From Oligoflexia bacterium (GTDB lineage: Bacteria > Bdellovibrionota > Bacteriovoracia > Bacteriovoracales > Bacteriovoracaceae), in assembly GCA_015231955.1 (NCBI GenBank), contig JADGAN010000008.1, positions 62,001-126,000 on the forward strand: a DNA stretch of 64,000 nucleotides. Reading direction: 5' to 3'. The translations under genes and the position numbers were made by a program. The notes beneath the pieces are model-generated. The model saw only the letters and a list, made by a program, of their open reading frames with translations. It was not told where the DNA came from and did no database searches. The stretch's first letter is position 1, and each line of letters opens with the position of its first letter. Shown here in pieces: positions 49,284 through 58,835 of the stretch.

Positions 49284-51317
49284 ATGTGTGGACTGGTAGC
49301 TCTTCTCTATAAAAGTAAATCAGCATTAAAAATAACAGCTCCAAGATTGCAAAAAATTTTCGACCAAATTCTTAGCGACTCCCAATCGAGAGGCAAAGAC
49401 TCTTCAGGTATAGCTGCACTAACTAGTGATAACAATATCAAAATATTAAAAGATGCCGTCTCTGCTGCACAACTGATTCATTCTACTCCCTATAGAGATC
49501 TTATGAATGAGGCCACATCCATATCCACATCCACTGCCTCCTCCATCGCTATCATCGCCCATACCCGCATGGAGACACATGGAAGTTTTGGACGTCCTGA
49601 AAATAACGGACCCATTATTAAGGAGGGTGTGATCCTTGTCCATAATGGAATTATCGTCAATTATGATGATCTATGGAAAGACCTCCCCCATTTTAAGCGC
49701 CAGTATGAAGTCGATAGTGAAATTTTAAATGTGCTGATTAAAGATGCTTTTGTGCAAAAAAGATCAATCGATAAAAGTCTGGCATTGATTAAAGGCTCCT
49801 ATACCCTTCTCTCTCTCTTTGATTTCACCGATGAGCTTTTGTTGGCCACCAACACCGGTTCTCTTTATGAATTAAGCTGCAAAGATAGTGATGGTAATAG
49901 TGATCTCTATCTCTTTGCCTCTGAATACCAATTTCTTCAAAAGATCATTCCTCTACTTCCGGCGATCCAAGACCATAAGTATCAAATAAACGTTATTGCA
50001 ACCAATAAGGCGATTTTTATTAACACCAAAACACTTGAGCGAAGAGAGGATTGTTGTATCAGTGTCAGCGTCAACACCACTCAACTGCTCGCCCCTGCGC
50101 CCTTTAAACGCCGAAATCAAGATTTACGCCTCTGGAATAACGGCAAGAGTTTTCAAAAATTAGAAAAGCTGCTTGCTCTTGAATATGAAAAAAATCAAAC
50201 TGCTATCTCTAACCTCAAACGCTGCACGAAGTGCATTCTTCCCTCGAGTATGCCATTTATCACTTTTGATAAAGATGGCGTCTGCAATTACTGCCACAAT
50301 CATCAACAAAGAGAAACCAGAGGAACCAAAGCATTAGAACAAAACTTGGCACCTTTTCTTTCCCATTCTAAACATCATCACCATCGCCCTAACTGCATTG
50401 TCTCTTTTAGTGGTGGCCGTGATAGCAGTTATGCTCTTCACTATGTAAAAAAAGAGTTGGGACTTAGGCCTATTGCCTACTCTTATGATTGGGGAATGCT
50501 CACAGATCTTGGCCGTCGCAATCAAGCACGGATGACAGGAAAACTAAATGTCGAGCACGTGCTCATCTCTGCCGATATTCAAAAGAAGCGAAACTTTATC
50601 TTACAAAATTGGAAAGCGTGGATGAAACATCCATGCCTAGGAATGGTTCCGCTTTTCATGGCCGGAGATAAACAATATTTTTATTATCTTAACAAACTAA
50701 AAAAGGATAGCGGCATCGACCTGGTGATTTATGCGGATAATGCTCTTGAAAAAACCGATTTCAAATATGGATTTGCTGGGGTCGCTCTCGATTCCAAAGT
50801 TGGCAAGGCCTATAGTATTGGGATCAAATCTTCTCTAAAACTTCTCTCCTTTTATGCCACCCAATACTTAACCAATCCTAAATATTTAAATAGTTCTTTG
50901 CTGGATACTTTCAGTGCCTACATCTCCTCTTACTTCATTCCTAAAGATTACCTCTATCTTTTTCGCTACATCTTTTGGGATGAACATCAAGTCGAGGATA
51001 CCTTAATCAACAACTACGAATGGGAACTAGCACCTGACACCAAATCGTCTTGGCGAATCGGAGATGGTACAGCAGCTATTTACAACTATATCTACTATAC
51101 TGTGGCCGGATTTACCGAGCACGACACCTTTAGAAGTAATCAAATTAGAGAAAACTCTATCGAGCGCACCTACGCGCTCAAGCTAGCAAACGAAGGAAAT
51201 CGCCCTCGCTTAGAATCAATGCTCTGGTATTGCGATACCATCGGATTAAATGCGGAAGAGATTGTTGCGTGCATACACGGAGTAAAAAAGCTTTTTCCTG
51301 TGGTATCTAAAAGCTAA
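49284..51317 (+). CDS. glutamine amidotransferase fused to WbpG/PseA-type sugar amidotransferase
   Basis: 677 aa from the ATG at 49284, with AAGGA 5 nt upstream; the protein then begins MCGLVAL, exposing Cys2 as the N-terminal nucleophile of a class II (Ntn) glutamine amidotransferase (about 2-240; VHNGIIVNYDDLW, VDSEILNVL). The second half has a CTKCILPSSM...CNYCHNH metal site (about 313-338), a PP-loop SFSGGRDSSYALHY, and YADNALEKTDF, as in WbpG/PseA enzymes that turn acetamido to acetamidino sugars. WbpG normally takes ammonia from separate HisH-type partners; here a class II glutaminase domain is fused. It ends 7 bp before the convergent protease gene. Confidence 0.85.
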   Translation: MCGLVALLYKSKSALKITAPRLQKIFDQILSDSQSRGKDSSGIAALTSDNNIKILKDAVSAAQLIHSTPYRDLMNEATSISTSTASSIAIIAHTRMETHGSFGRPENNGPIIKEGVILVHNGIIVNYDDLWKDLPHFKRQYEVDSEILNVLIKDAFVQKRSIDKSLALIKGSYTLLSLFDFTDELLLATNTGSLYELSCKDSDGNSDLYLFASEYQFLQKIIPLLPAIQDHKYQINVIATNKAIFINTKTLERREDCCISVSVNTTQLLAPAPFKRRNQDLRLWNNGKSFQKLEKLLALEYEKNQTAISNLKRCTKCILPSSMPFITFDKDGVCNYCHNHQQRETRGTKALEQNLAPFLSHSKHHHHRPNCIVSFSGGRDSSYALHYVKKELGLRPIAYSYDWGMLTDLGRRNQARMTGKLNVEHVLISADIQKKRNFILQNWKAWMKHPCLGMVPLFMAGDKQYFYYLNKLKKDSGIDLVIYADNALEKTDFKYGFAGVALDSKVGKAYSIGIKSSLKLLSFYATQYLTNPKYLNSSLLDTFSAYISSYFIPKDYLYLFRYIFWDEHQVEDTLINNYEWELAPDTKSSWRIGDGTAAIYNYIYYTVAGFTEHDTFRSNQIRENSIERTYALKLANEGNRPRLESMLWYCDTIGLNAEEIVACIHGVKKLFPVVSKS

Positions 51318-51323
51318 CTCTTC

Positions 51324-52421
51324 TTAGTAGTGTTCCATCCAACTGGCAATTCTAAAAAAATGCTCTTTCGAGATTCTAGTTCCTGAGTTATTTTTTGAGC
51401 TAATCTCTGATGGATTTAAATCTACACCTTGTGTATGAACGCCAATACAGTAGGTACCATTATTGACAGAGGCGAGTAGCCCTGCACCACTTTGACCTCC
51501 TTGAGTATCGATGTCATAGTAGAGATTGTTTTCTTCAATATGATTGATTACGCCATTCATTCCTACCAAGGGAAAAGCCGCCAAAATATCCAAGACATCA
51601 ACATCTACTCGATCTTGAATCAGAGGATTTAAGGCAGCAGGATAACCATAAAGTAGTGCTCTAAGCTCATTGTTTAGAACATCATCAGGAAGTGCTGCAA
51701 TCCCCGCCCAACCAATCGTATTGCCAATATCTCTATCTAAAACCAAAAGAGCATAATCATAAGGGAATACATGCTTTTTAAAAGAGACCAGAGAGTCAAC
51801 TTGCGCTAACCCATCAATGTATCTTTGATCTAAAATGATGGTGGTAGCGGCGAATTTTCCAAAGGGGCAATACTCCTCTTTTTTATTGGGATCATACAGA
51901 GTTCCTGCAGTGAAATTTTTTCCTGGATAGAACTCAACACTCTCTGGCCAATTATAATCCAAATCCAAGCTTAATTTTTCCAGATCACTGCGATCTTTAT
52001 ACAAAGTATGAGCTGCCGTAAGCACATACCGAGGCCCAATTAAAAGACCAGTTCCCGATCTCATCTTATTAATTTCAGGATCACTGATCTCCTTTGTTCG
52101 CCACTTCACAACCACTAGCCCATTTAAACGATAGGGCCACTCTTTTGCATCAAGAGAAGATATTGTTCCACGCCGATCCCGCCTCGATAATAGTGTTTTC
52201 CAAGATAACTCTTCACTCCCCCTATAGAAGGAGGTATAAAAAGCTCCCATTTTTTCTTCAAGCTTAGGTTGAAACTTTATGCTCTCTTTTTGGATCAATA
52301 CTTTAGCTATCGTAAAATTGCCAATTTGTTCTTCTGCAATGGCCGATGATCGCTCTAGTGATAAAATAAAAACGAAAATAAAACAGGAACTAAAACAAAG
52401 AATAGTAATAATTTTTTTCAT
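51324..52421 (-). CDS. exported V8/trypsin-like serine protease
   Basis: 365 aa. Signal peptide about 1-28. The chymotrypsin-fold triad is complete: His138 in GTGLLIGPRYVLTAAHTLY, Asp222 in YDYALLVLDRDIG and Ser311 in DTQGGQSGAGLLA. The sequence context resembles V8-type glutamyl endopeptidases, with a propeptide-like segment before residue 100. It would hydrolyse proteins outside the cytoplasm, plausibly prey or host proteins. It lies inside a glycan locus without obvious functional link. A G8 run lies 2 nt before the start codon, between GGAG and the ATG, so expression may be tuned by slippage. Confidence 0.88.
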   Translation of the reverse strand: MKKIITILCFSSCFIFVFILSLERSSAIAEEQIGNFTIAKVLIQKESIKFQPKLEEKMGAFYTSFYRGSEELSWKTLLSRRDRRGTISSLDAKEWPYRLNGLVVVKWRTKEISDPEINKMRSGTGLLIGPRYVLTAAHTLYKDRSDLEKLSLDLDYNWPESVEFYPGKNFTAGTLYDPNKKEEYCPFGKFAATTIILDQRYIDGLAQVDSLVSFKKHVFPYDYALLVLDRDIGNTIGWAGIAALPDDVLNNELRALLYGYPAALNPLIQDRVDVDVLDILAAFPLVGMNGVINHIEENNLYYDIDTQGGQSGAGLLASVNNGTYCIGVHTQGVDLNPSEISSKNNSGTRISKEHFFRIASWMEHY

Positions 52422-52423
52422 TG

Positions 52424-52431
52424 CCCCCCCC
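52424..52431 (-). promoter_or_regulatory. G8 run before the serine-protease start
   Basis: On the minus strand GGGGGGGG sits 2 nt upstream of the ATG at 52421, with GGAG (52437-52440) further upstream. Slippage would change the spacing between GGAG and the start, or create alternative Shine-Dalgarno pairing, so the tract may vary protein output. Confidence 0.4.
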
Positions 52432-52515
52432 TTCTTCTCCTTGATTTTTCAAGTATATTTAATCTAACTACTTCATCAAGTCGCAGGGCATTGGCAGATT
52501 TTTACTGATAACCTC

Positions 52516-54105
52516 TTAAGGAGTTTGCGCTGCTAACAAATAAATTTCAGGAAAGTGGTAGCGAAAATCTGTAGGAAAAAATTGGTAATCAACTTCGACA
52601 TTGAAAATAGATATTTTACGTTTGAATACTTTTTCCAAGCGATATTGTTTAGATATCAATAACTCATTCATTCTGACATCAACAACGTCACTATTGGTAT
52701 GGTCAAACTTAAAGACTATAATGTAATTAACTTTTTGAGTGGGATCTAAATAGTTACTATCACTTCTTTTGACTTCACTAAAATTGATAGGAACAGAATC
52801 TAAAATGGCATTGAAGTTATTAATCTGATACCAATCCCATCCTTTGGCCAAAAGACCAAAACTAAGTTGCTTTTGCTCGCCCTTTAACTCTTTAAAGTAG
52901 TTATAAAATTGTACAAAAGGACTGCTCTTGCGATCTGCCATTGCAGTAACCGTGGCAAAGGTAAACAGAGTTGTACTTATAAAAATAAAACTAACCACCG
53001 TAACCGCAGCATAGTGGCGAGTACGTATGAATAAATTTTGCAGCAACAGCGCTGCTGCCAAAGTGAAAAAGGGAAAAAGTGGAAGCAACAAACGAATTGC
53101 ATACAGAGGATAATTTTTACTTGCAGGAACAAAATACACCAGCATAAAGGCACACCAAGAGAGGGCCAACAAGCGATAGCGTTTTTCATAGAGGATAAAA
53201 AAGAGTGCAGGATAAAAAATAATCCACAAGGCCCAGGTGCCAATAGGCAATATTTCGGTGATATAAACAAGTGCACGCGAAAAATCGTACCAGGGAACAT
53301 TTTGCAATTTAAATGAAAGCTGATAGAGGATCGGGCCTTTGGCCGATTCAAAATCCAAAAATAGCGGCATATCTCCAATAAAGAAACCAACCAGGGCAAA
53401 TAAAGGAATGATCAACACTCTTTTATCCCAAAAAATTTTATGGACAAACAAAAAGGCCAAGGGAATCGTCATTGAAACAATATAGGTGTAGCGATTGGCC
53501 GCTGCAAGACCGACCACTAGTCCAATCCACATGGAAGTTTTGATTTTGCTTTTTTCCTCTTTTAAGAAGAGTGAGAGGTAAATAATGATCAATAGCAAAG
53601 TATTCCCTAGCACATGCGCACGCATATAGTGGGAGTGAATAACTTCAAAGGGAAGAATGGCCCAAATAAGCATTCCCCAATAAGGCGCAGTGGAATTTTC
53701 ACTAGCACCCACCATAAAATTAATTCGTCGTAAGATAAAAAATATCAAAAAGAGAGATGCTAAATCAAAAAATGTCACCACTACTCGCCCATAGATAACA
53801 TAATTGCTGTAATCTTTTCCAGGGCCTACTAATTGGTGTGAATGCCTCTTGATAAGACCAAGTCCTTTAGCAATGTGTCCTCCGGCCATCCATAAATAAA
53901 CACTTAAGGTTCCCTCCTCATGAGCGGCCACAGGATTAAACCGTCCCTCTTTCCAATTCATTTGTGACAAAAAGTGCAAAGAAGCGGTTTCATCACAATG
54001 ATCGGGAAATTGCCGAAGCTCATCAGTAGGAAGACCACTGCCAATGCCGATTAAGCGCAAACCCGCGGCCAAAATAAAGATTAAAACCAAAAAGCGTTTA
54101 TCCAT
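52516..54105 (-). CDS. polytopic GT-C-like glycosyltransferase
   Basis: 529 aa from the ATG at 54105, which overlaps the glycogen synthase stop by 8 bp (ATGGATAA); ATGs at 54117 and 54129 are possible but lack ribosome-binding sites. About ten membrane segments. The first external loop holds FPDHCDETASLHFLSQMNW with Asp residues in the position of the GT-C catalytic acid, and YVIYGRVVVTFFDLASLFLI is a phrase common in PMT/ArnT-like proteins. The C-terminal soluble domain (RSDSNYLDPTQKVNYI) is periplasmic. It probably adds a sugar from a polyprenyl carrier to a surface glycan. Confidence 0.65.
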   Translation of the reverse strand: MDKRFLVLIFILAAGLRLIGIGSGLPTDELRQFPDHCDETASLHFLSQMNWKEGRFNPVAAHEEGTLSVYLWMAGGHIAKGLGLIKRHSHQLVGPGKDYSNYVIYGRVVVTFFDLASLFLIFFILRRINFMVGASENSTAPYWGMLIWAILPFEVIHSHYMRAHVLGNTLLLIIIYLSLFLKEEKSKIKTSMWIGLVVGLAAANRYTYIVSMTIPLAFLFVHKIFWDKRVLIIPLFALVGFFIGDMPLFLDFESAKGPILYQLSFKLQNVPWYDFSRALVYITEILPIGTWALWIIFYPALFFILYEKRYRLLALSWCAFMLVYFVPASKNYPLYAIRLLLPLFPFFTLAAALLLQNLFIRTRHYAAVTVVSFIFISTTLFTFATVTAMADRKSSPFVQFYNYFKELKGEQKQLSFGLLAKGWDWYQINNFNAILDSVPINFSEVKRSDSNYLDPTQKVNYIIVFKFDHTNSDVVDVRMNELLISKQYRLEKVFKRKISIFNVEVDYQFFPTDFRYHFPEIYLLAAQTP

Positions 54106-55924
54106 GATGAAGTTCATCAAGTGCAGCATAGGCGTGCATATAGTAAGAGATCATCTTACCCCAATCAAAATCCTCCGAGAGGGATTCTAACAAGTTTCGC
54201 TGATGAATGCGCTCTCTTCTTGATTGTTGACAAAAGGCAAAGAGCAACTCTGCTAGCGCCGTGGCCTCTTGATCATAGTTGCCGCATTTTCGGTCAAGCA
54301 CATAAAGGCCTTTCTTTTCAGGAGCATCAATATTTTTTAAAACATACTCTCCAAAACCGGAGAGATTGGAAGTTACAGAGGGAGTTCCTAGTGCCAAGCA
54401 CTCTACAGGTGTTAATCCCCATGGCTCATAATAACTTGGAAAAATCCCCAAATGGCAGCCTCTCACAAATTGACTGTAATCACTTTGGTTGAGTGGGTTT
54501 AGAGGAGAAACAAAATCGGGCTGATATACAATTTTCACTCTATCTTCTTGATAGTTAAACAAGCGATGAGTTCGAATGCTTTGTAAAATTTCATCATTTT
54601 GATTTTGCAAAATATGTGTCACCACTAAAGGAAGATCTTCGCGCTTCCACGCTTGTACTACTCGTTTCAATTTAATCCATGCATACTCATCAATAAGTGC
54701 ATTTAAATTAGGGATCTCCCAAGTCTTCAGTGTGGCCAATTCGGTAAAAAGTTTTTCTTGTAATCCTTTGATGATTTCATCACAGGCCGAACGTAATTTC
54801 TCCGTCATCGCCCTTTGATGAAAGAGGCGAGGATCAATATTGTAATAGGGATTTTTAGTAATAACAAACATCACAATGGTAATGTCAGAGAGTGTGGGCC
54901 TACTTCGCAACATTTGATTTAAGCGAGAAAGCGCCTCGAGCGTAATATCAAATCCCTTGTTCCTAAATTCAAATCTTCCCGAGGTAAAAAAGTATAAGGT
55001 TTTATCTAAATCAAAGGAGTAGTTTGGAAAAAAATGTCCAATTGTAAACTCGTGAATCTTATTTTTAAACTCTTTGTGTAGATTTTGTAACTCATGTATA
55101 GCAACAAAGCGTTCGATATTAATCCCATTAGGTAATACCATATCTGGGTGTCGCCCCAGTAAAAATTCACACTCACTAGCAGTGACATCACTGACGGTAG
55201 TAAAAATGTGTGCGCCATGGGCCGCGGCCCTTTCCAATTTCACTTGCGATAAAATATTAAAGTGCCGGGCCTCATACTCCCAATTCAAGTGGGGCATATG
55301 CCGATACAGATCACTACCCGCCATAGAGAGGTAACGCCCAAGAGAAGTTGCATGAGTGGTGAAAACAATTTGCAACGGAATTTGTAATTGCCGAAGCGAA
55401 GGAATAGCGCTTGCACTCATCCATTCATGAAAATGTGCTATCGCCTCTTTTTTGGCAAATTTTGTGTACTCTACAAAGAAATTTTTGACCAACTCTCCGA
55501 AGGCCAGTGCCCGCTCTACCAATGGATCATAACAAGCATCGCACTCAATACTATGTTTTTCCCACATAAGATATTTGATCGTGGAGAGTTTTTGATAGAC
55601 ATCCCCAGGATGTAAGAGAATGACAAAAGGGTGTCCCAGCACCGACCAATGGCCAAACTCTACGCGATAACCTTGCTCACGCAAGTGTTTGATCGTACGG
55701 GCAATGGGGTGATCACTGCCAAGTGTATTTACATCAATGGAACTAAATTCACTCTCAACCTTGGAATCAAGATAGGGCCCAATCAAGCAGTAACGATCTC
55801 CAAATATTTTCACCACATGATCAGCTTTACTCCTAAGAACCGAATAAATCCCCCCGATTTGATTACACACTTCCCAGGAAATTTCAAACAGCTGTTTATT
55901 TTGGAATGAATCAGATACGCTCAC
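54098..55924 (-). CDS. eukaryotic-type (GT3) glycogen synthase
   Basis: 608 aa. The match to animal and fungal GYS is strong along the chain: EVCNQIGGIYSVLRSKADHV, AIAHFHEWMSA, FTTHATSLGRYLSMAG, ERAAAHGAHIFTTVS, PNGINIERF, RCHLGIFPSYY-like RGCHLGIFPSYYEPWG (SYYEPWG at 497-503) and FAFCQQSRRERIHQRN. The Glu residues in SYYEPWGLTPVE act in catalysis in this family. It uses UDP-glucose to extend glycogen, unlike the ADP-glucose GT5 enzymes usual in bacteria. It lacks the long phospho-regulated C-terminal tail of the animal enzyme. No branching enzyme or glycogenin is nearby; in this locus a glycan role is possible. Confidence 0.9.
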   Translation of the reverse strand: MSVSDSFQNKQLFEISWEVCNQIGGIYSVLRSKADHVVKIFGDRYCLIGPYLDSKVESEFSSIDVNTLGSDHPIARTIKHLREQGYRVEFGHWSVLGHPFVILLHPGDVYQKLSTIKYLMWEKHSIECDACYDPLVERALAFGELVKNFFVEYTKFAKKEAIAHFHEWMSASAIPSLRQLQIPLQIVFTTHATSLGRYLSMAGSDLYRHMPHLNWEYEARHFNILSQVKLERAAAHGAHIFTTVSDVTASECEFLLGRHPDMVLPNGINIERFVAIHELQNLHKEFKNKIHEFTIGHFFPNYSFDLDKTLYFFTSGRFEFRNKGFDITLEALSRLNQMLRSRPTLSDITIVMFVITKNPYYNIDPRLFHQRAMTEKLRSACDEIIKGLQEKLFTELATLKTWEIPNLNALIDEYAWIKLKRVVQAWKREDLPLVVTHILQNQNDEILQSIRTHRLFNYQEDRVKIVYQPDFVSPLNPLNQSDYSQFVRGCHLGIFPSYYEPWGLTPVECLALGTPSVTSNLSGFGEYVLKNIDAPEKKGLYVLDRKCGNYDQEATALAELLFAFCQQSRRERIHQRNLLESLSEDFDWGKMISYYMHAYAALDELHHG

Positions 55925-55980
55925 TTTCCTTTACCCTCCTGTTTTCTCATCTTTTTACTATTTTGTTTCGTACCTTTTGA

Positions 55981-57942
55981 TTATTGTATATTTTTCCATT
56001 GAGCAATATTCTTTTTTATTAATTGACTAGAATAAAAAGAGTTGCGCCGTAAAACCTCCTCAAAACGATCCTTGACTAAAATGCCGTACACCTTGGGATT
56101 TAAAAAAAGTTCCCTCTTTACAAAAGGAAAATTAAAATGCTCGATGATAACATCCCAGAGGTAGATACTGGGATTACAGGCGGTTTTACGCACATCCATG
56201 GGTAGTCCAGAAGGGATTGCTGTGGGATTTTGAGTTAAGTAGGCCTTAATCTCCAGATAGGAACAATAAGCACCAATTTTAAATTTATGACGAAGAAGGT
56301 AACGGCTAAGGCCCACCTCGTAATCATCAATGATAAGGTATTTATTGCGATATAACTTTAAAGAGCGCCAAAACTTATTCCAGGATGGATGCAAAAACAC
56401 CTTGCGATCGGCCATTAAAAAATAACTTTGAAGATGGTATTTTCGCTCAAAACTATCGGTCATTCCCCACACATCAAAAGCACGACTCTCATCCATTTTT
56501 TTTATAATCGGTGCCAAATTTTGGATTGGACCATAGATGCTATCATTGGTGATCAAGAGCTTTTGATACTGATTCAAGGCCCCGGCTTCATTTGCGGTAA
56601 CATGATAAAGGGCCGTTTTCCATGAACCAAAATCGATCCCAACATTTCTTCTAATAAGAATATCACGACAAAGCGGTTTTAGTAGCTTTTGCGTTTCTTC
56701 ATTTAATCTTAGCGAGGTACTGGAAAAAACAATTTCGAAATTTAATTCGCGTAAAGCTTTTAAGTATGTAACCGTGGTCGTGGCCAACTCCCCTTTGGGA
56801 TCGTAGTGGGCAAAAAGGCATAGCTTGCCTAAAGAGTATTTCTTAACATCTCCCTCAATGTGAGCAGTAATTAATTTTCCGGAAAAGAGAGTATATTGCC
56901 TGCGCTCATAAGTGTTCACTACCCCTCGATAGCAAAGCCTCACTGCAGTTATCGATTTCGTGAACACTTTATGTCCGAAGACCACCACTTCCTTTACTCT
57001 TGCAAAAAGTTTAGGCCTAGTAATAATTCTCCTTACCAGCGGGGCCACTAAATCCTTCTTAAAAAAAATCACTTGTAGAACATTACTCGCCTTGCGTTCT
57101 AAGGTTTTTTGCTCGTCAAGCACTGAACCTACAATATAGTCTAAAGGATACACTTTCCGACTTAAGTAACCATTCTTGGCAAGCTTCGATTGTGGAAGCT
57201 GAATCTCTTCTTGAAAATTTTTTTCGATCTTTACACTTTGATTTAAAAGATACTGATTAATACCAAGTTTTTGCAACACTACTCCGAGTGGATAAAAATC
57301 CTCAATTCCATGAATTTGGTATTTTGAGTAAAAGCAACTATGAAGCGCGCGTATAAAAAGATGATTTAAAGGTAGCTTAGAAGTTAAAACCCATTCATAA
57401 TCGATCAGGTAATAAGGATAGACACCAATTCCCTTGGGAACAATAATATTATCGAGAGTCACATCTAAGGTCGCTCTCTCTAAGAATAGCTCCTCTTTCT
57501 TTATCTCTGAGATCTCGATCTTACGAGGTGTAATTAAATATTGTTCCTCTGCTGCAATCTCAAATTTTGCAACTAACTTAAGCGAGCGTTTGATCAAATC
57601 GTAATAGTGAGCAATGATCAAAAAAAAAGTCTCTTGATCTTTTTTCAGAAAGGCATCAAACAAAAGCGCATTTAACGACACACCCTCTGCATATTCAAAG
57701 GAGATGCGATCTGGAAAACGCTCATGTAGTTTAGGAAGAGTTAATAATTTGTGATCTAAGTTTTCCTGTAAGTAGCGGTAGGCACGCTCCATGGAATCAA
57801 TATGTTTCTCTCCTTCGTGCCTTGAAAGCGCTCGTTTTTCTACCAGCTTAAGTCCAGCTAATTTTTCATCAACCACAATACGTGTACACGTTTGATAGGG
57901 AAGCTTTCTTACATAATTATATTTAACGTATAAACTTTTCAT
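55981..57942 (-). CDS. kinase-like domain fused to RgpF-type glycan protein
   Basis: 653 aa. The first 260 residues look like an aminoglycoside/sugar-kinase fold: a Lys-containing strand, then TLDVTLDNIIVPKG (H/L-D-x-x-x-x-N catalytic loop) and YYLIDYEWVL (D-Y/F-x metal loop). The C-terminal 300 residues match the rhamnan synthesis F (RgpF) region: KLCLFAHYDPKGELATTTV, RNVGIDFGSWKTAL, LLITNDSIYGP, SYFLMADRKVF and a D-D-Y-E-V-G-L-S segment. RgpF-like proteins transfer sugars in cell-surface polyrhamnose-type polymers. The catalytic loop has Leu where His is usual, so kinase activity is uncertain. A 4-bp overlap joins it to the methyltransferase gene. Confidence 0.72.
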   Translation of the reverse strand: MKSLYVKYNYVRKLPYQTCTRIVVDEKLAGLKLVEKRALSRHEGEKHIDSMERAYRYLQENLDHKLLTLPKLHERFPDRISFEYAEGVSLNALLFDAFLKKDQETFFLIIAHYYDLIKRSLKLVAKFEIAAEEQYLITPRKIEISEIKKEELFLERATLDVTLDNIIVPKGIGVYPYYLIDYEWVLTSKLPLNHLFIRALHSCFYSKYQIHGIEDFYPLGVVLQKLGINQYLLNQSVKIEKNFQEEIQLPQSKLAKNGYLSRKVYPLDYIVGSVLDEQKTLERKASNVLQVIFFKKDLVAPLVRRIITRPKLFARVKEVVVFGHKVFTKSITAVRLCYRGVVNTYERRQYTLFSGKLITAHIEGDVKKYSLGKLCLFAHYDPKGELATTTVTYLKALRELNFEIVFSSTSLRLNEETQKLLKPLCRDILIRRNVGIDFGSWKTALYHVTANEAGALNQYQKLLITNDSIYGPIQNLAPIIKKMDESRAFDVWGMTDSFERKYHLQSYFLMADRKVFLHPSWNKFWRSLKLYRNKYLIIDDYEVGLSRYLLRHKFKIGAYCSYLEIKAYLTQNPTAIPSGLPMDVRKTACNPSIYLWDVIIEHFNFPFVKRELFLNPKVYGILVKDRFEEVLRRNSFYSSQLIKKNIAQWKNIQ

Positions 57943-58835
57943 TCTTTGTTGCTCCTGGCTGCGCTACAAAGAAAAGAGTTAGCAAAAAATTCAAATTGTC
58001 GGTTCTTTATCAACTGCAAGTAGGCCAGTGGCTCCTTAAACAACAGCAAACGTTCTCCGCCTAAAAGTGGTGAGCTACCTAGCATAGAATCGAGCGTTGG
58101 CAATTGATCTTCGCTATACACCTCTACTGGAAATTTATAGTCAGGAAAAGGGTAATAAAATTTTTGCTTACCAAAACCATTACTCTTCAGCAGCTCTTTT
58201 AATTCGTGAAGGCCGAAGGTCTCAACTTTTGTATCCTTGGCGTATCCCTCTATCCCTGTAAAATATTCTCCAAGATGGTCTTCGCGCTCGCCCGCCCAAT
58301 ATTTTAATCCAAATTTATTTTCAATGGCGATTAACAACTCTCCTTCAGCTGCAAGATAGTTATTAATGATCGCAAAAAGTTCTTGATAAGCGTCTGCTTT
58401 AGCGTGGATAAAAGAGCGCGTATACTCTAAAACGCCAATTAAAGTGATATAATCAAACTTACCCTGTTGTAGTGGAATATCTTGAAAATTGCCGACAACG
58501 ATCTTTAAGTTTTGCTGTTGTTCATTTCTTTTATGATTAATAGTGGCCCTAAGCTTTGATAACTCAACGGCAGTGACCTCTTGTACCCTTTCACAAAAAA
58601 GTCCTGTAAGTGCCCCAGGCCCCGCACCAACCTCTAAAAGCTTTGCATCCTTTCTAAAAGGATACCAGTCGAGTAAAAATCTGCGCTCTGGAGAAAGGTG
58701 ATAAAAGATGCCAAAGCGATCATCACTGGCGATAATCTCCTCTTCGGAAGCGCCCGCCAAGAGTCTTTGCAAAAGATCCTCTTCCACCCCATCAATATAC
58801 AAATCTTGACCTTGATAATATTGTAAATCGATCAT
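57939..58835 (-). CDS. class I SAM-dependent methyltransferase
   Basis: 298 aa. Motif I is LLEVGAGPGALTGLFCERV, followed by VTAVELSKLRATI, DYITLIGVLEYTRSF and AAEGELLIAIENKFGLKYWAG. The last sequence (IENKFGLKYWAGEREDH) is typical of methyltransferases from LPS and capsule loci. Its start overlaps the upstream polytopic gene and its end overlaps the kinase-RgpF fusion by 4 bp each, so the three act together. The acceptor is likely a sugar of the same glycan. Confidence 0.85.
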   Translation of the reverse strand: MIDLQYYQGQDLYIDGVEEDLLQRLLAGASEEEIIASDDRFGIFYHLSPERRFLLDWYPFRKDAKLLEVGAGPGALTGLFCERVQEVTAVELSKLRATINHKRNEQQQNLKIVVGNFQDIPLQQGKFDYITLIGVLEYTRSFIHAKADAYQELFAIINNYLAAEGELLIAIENKFGLKYWAGEREDHLGEYFTGIEGYAKDTKVETFGLHELKELLKSNGFGKQKFYYPFPDYKFPVEVYSEDQLPTLDSMLGSSPLLGGERLLLFKEPLAYLQLIKNRQFEFFANSFLCSAARSNKE

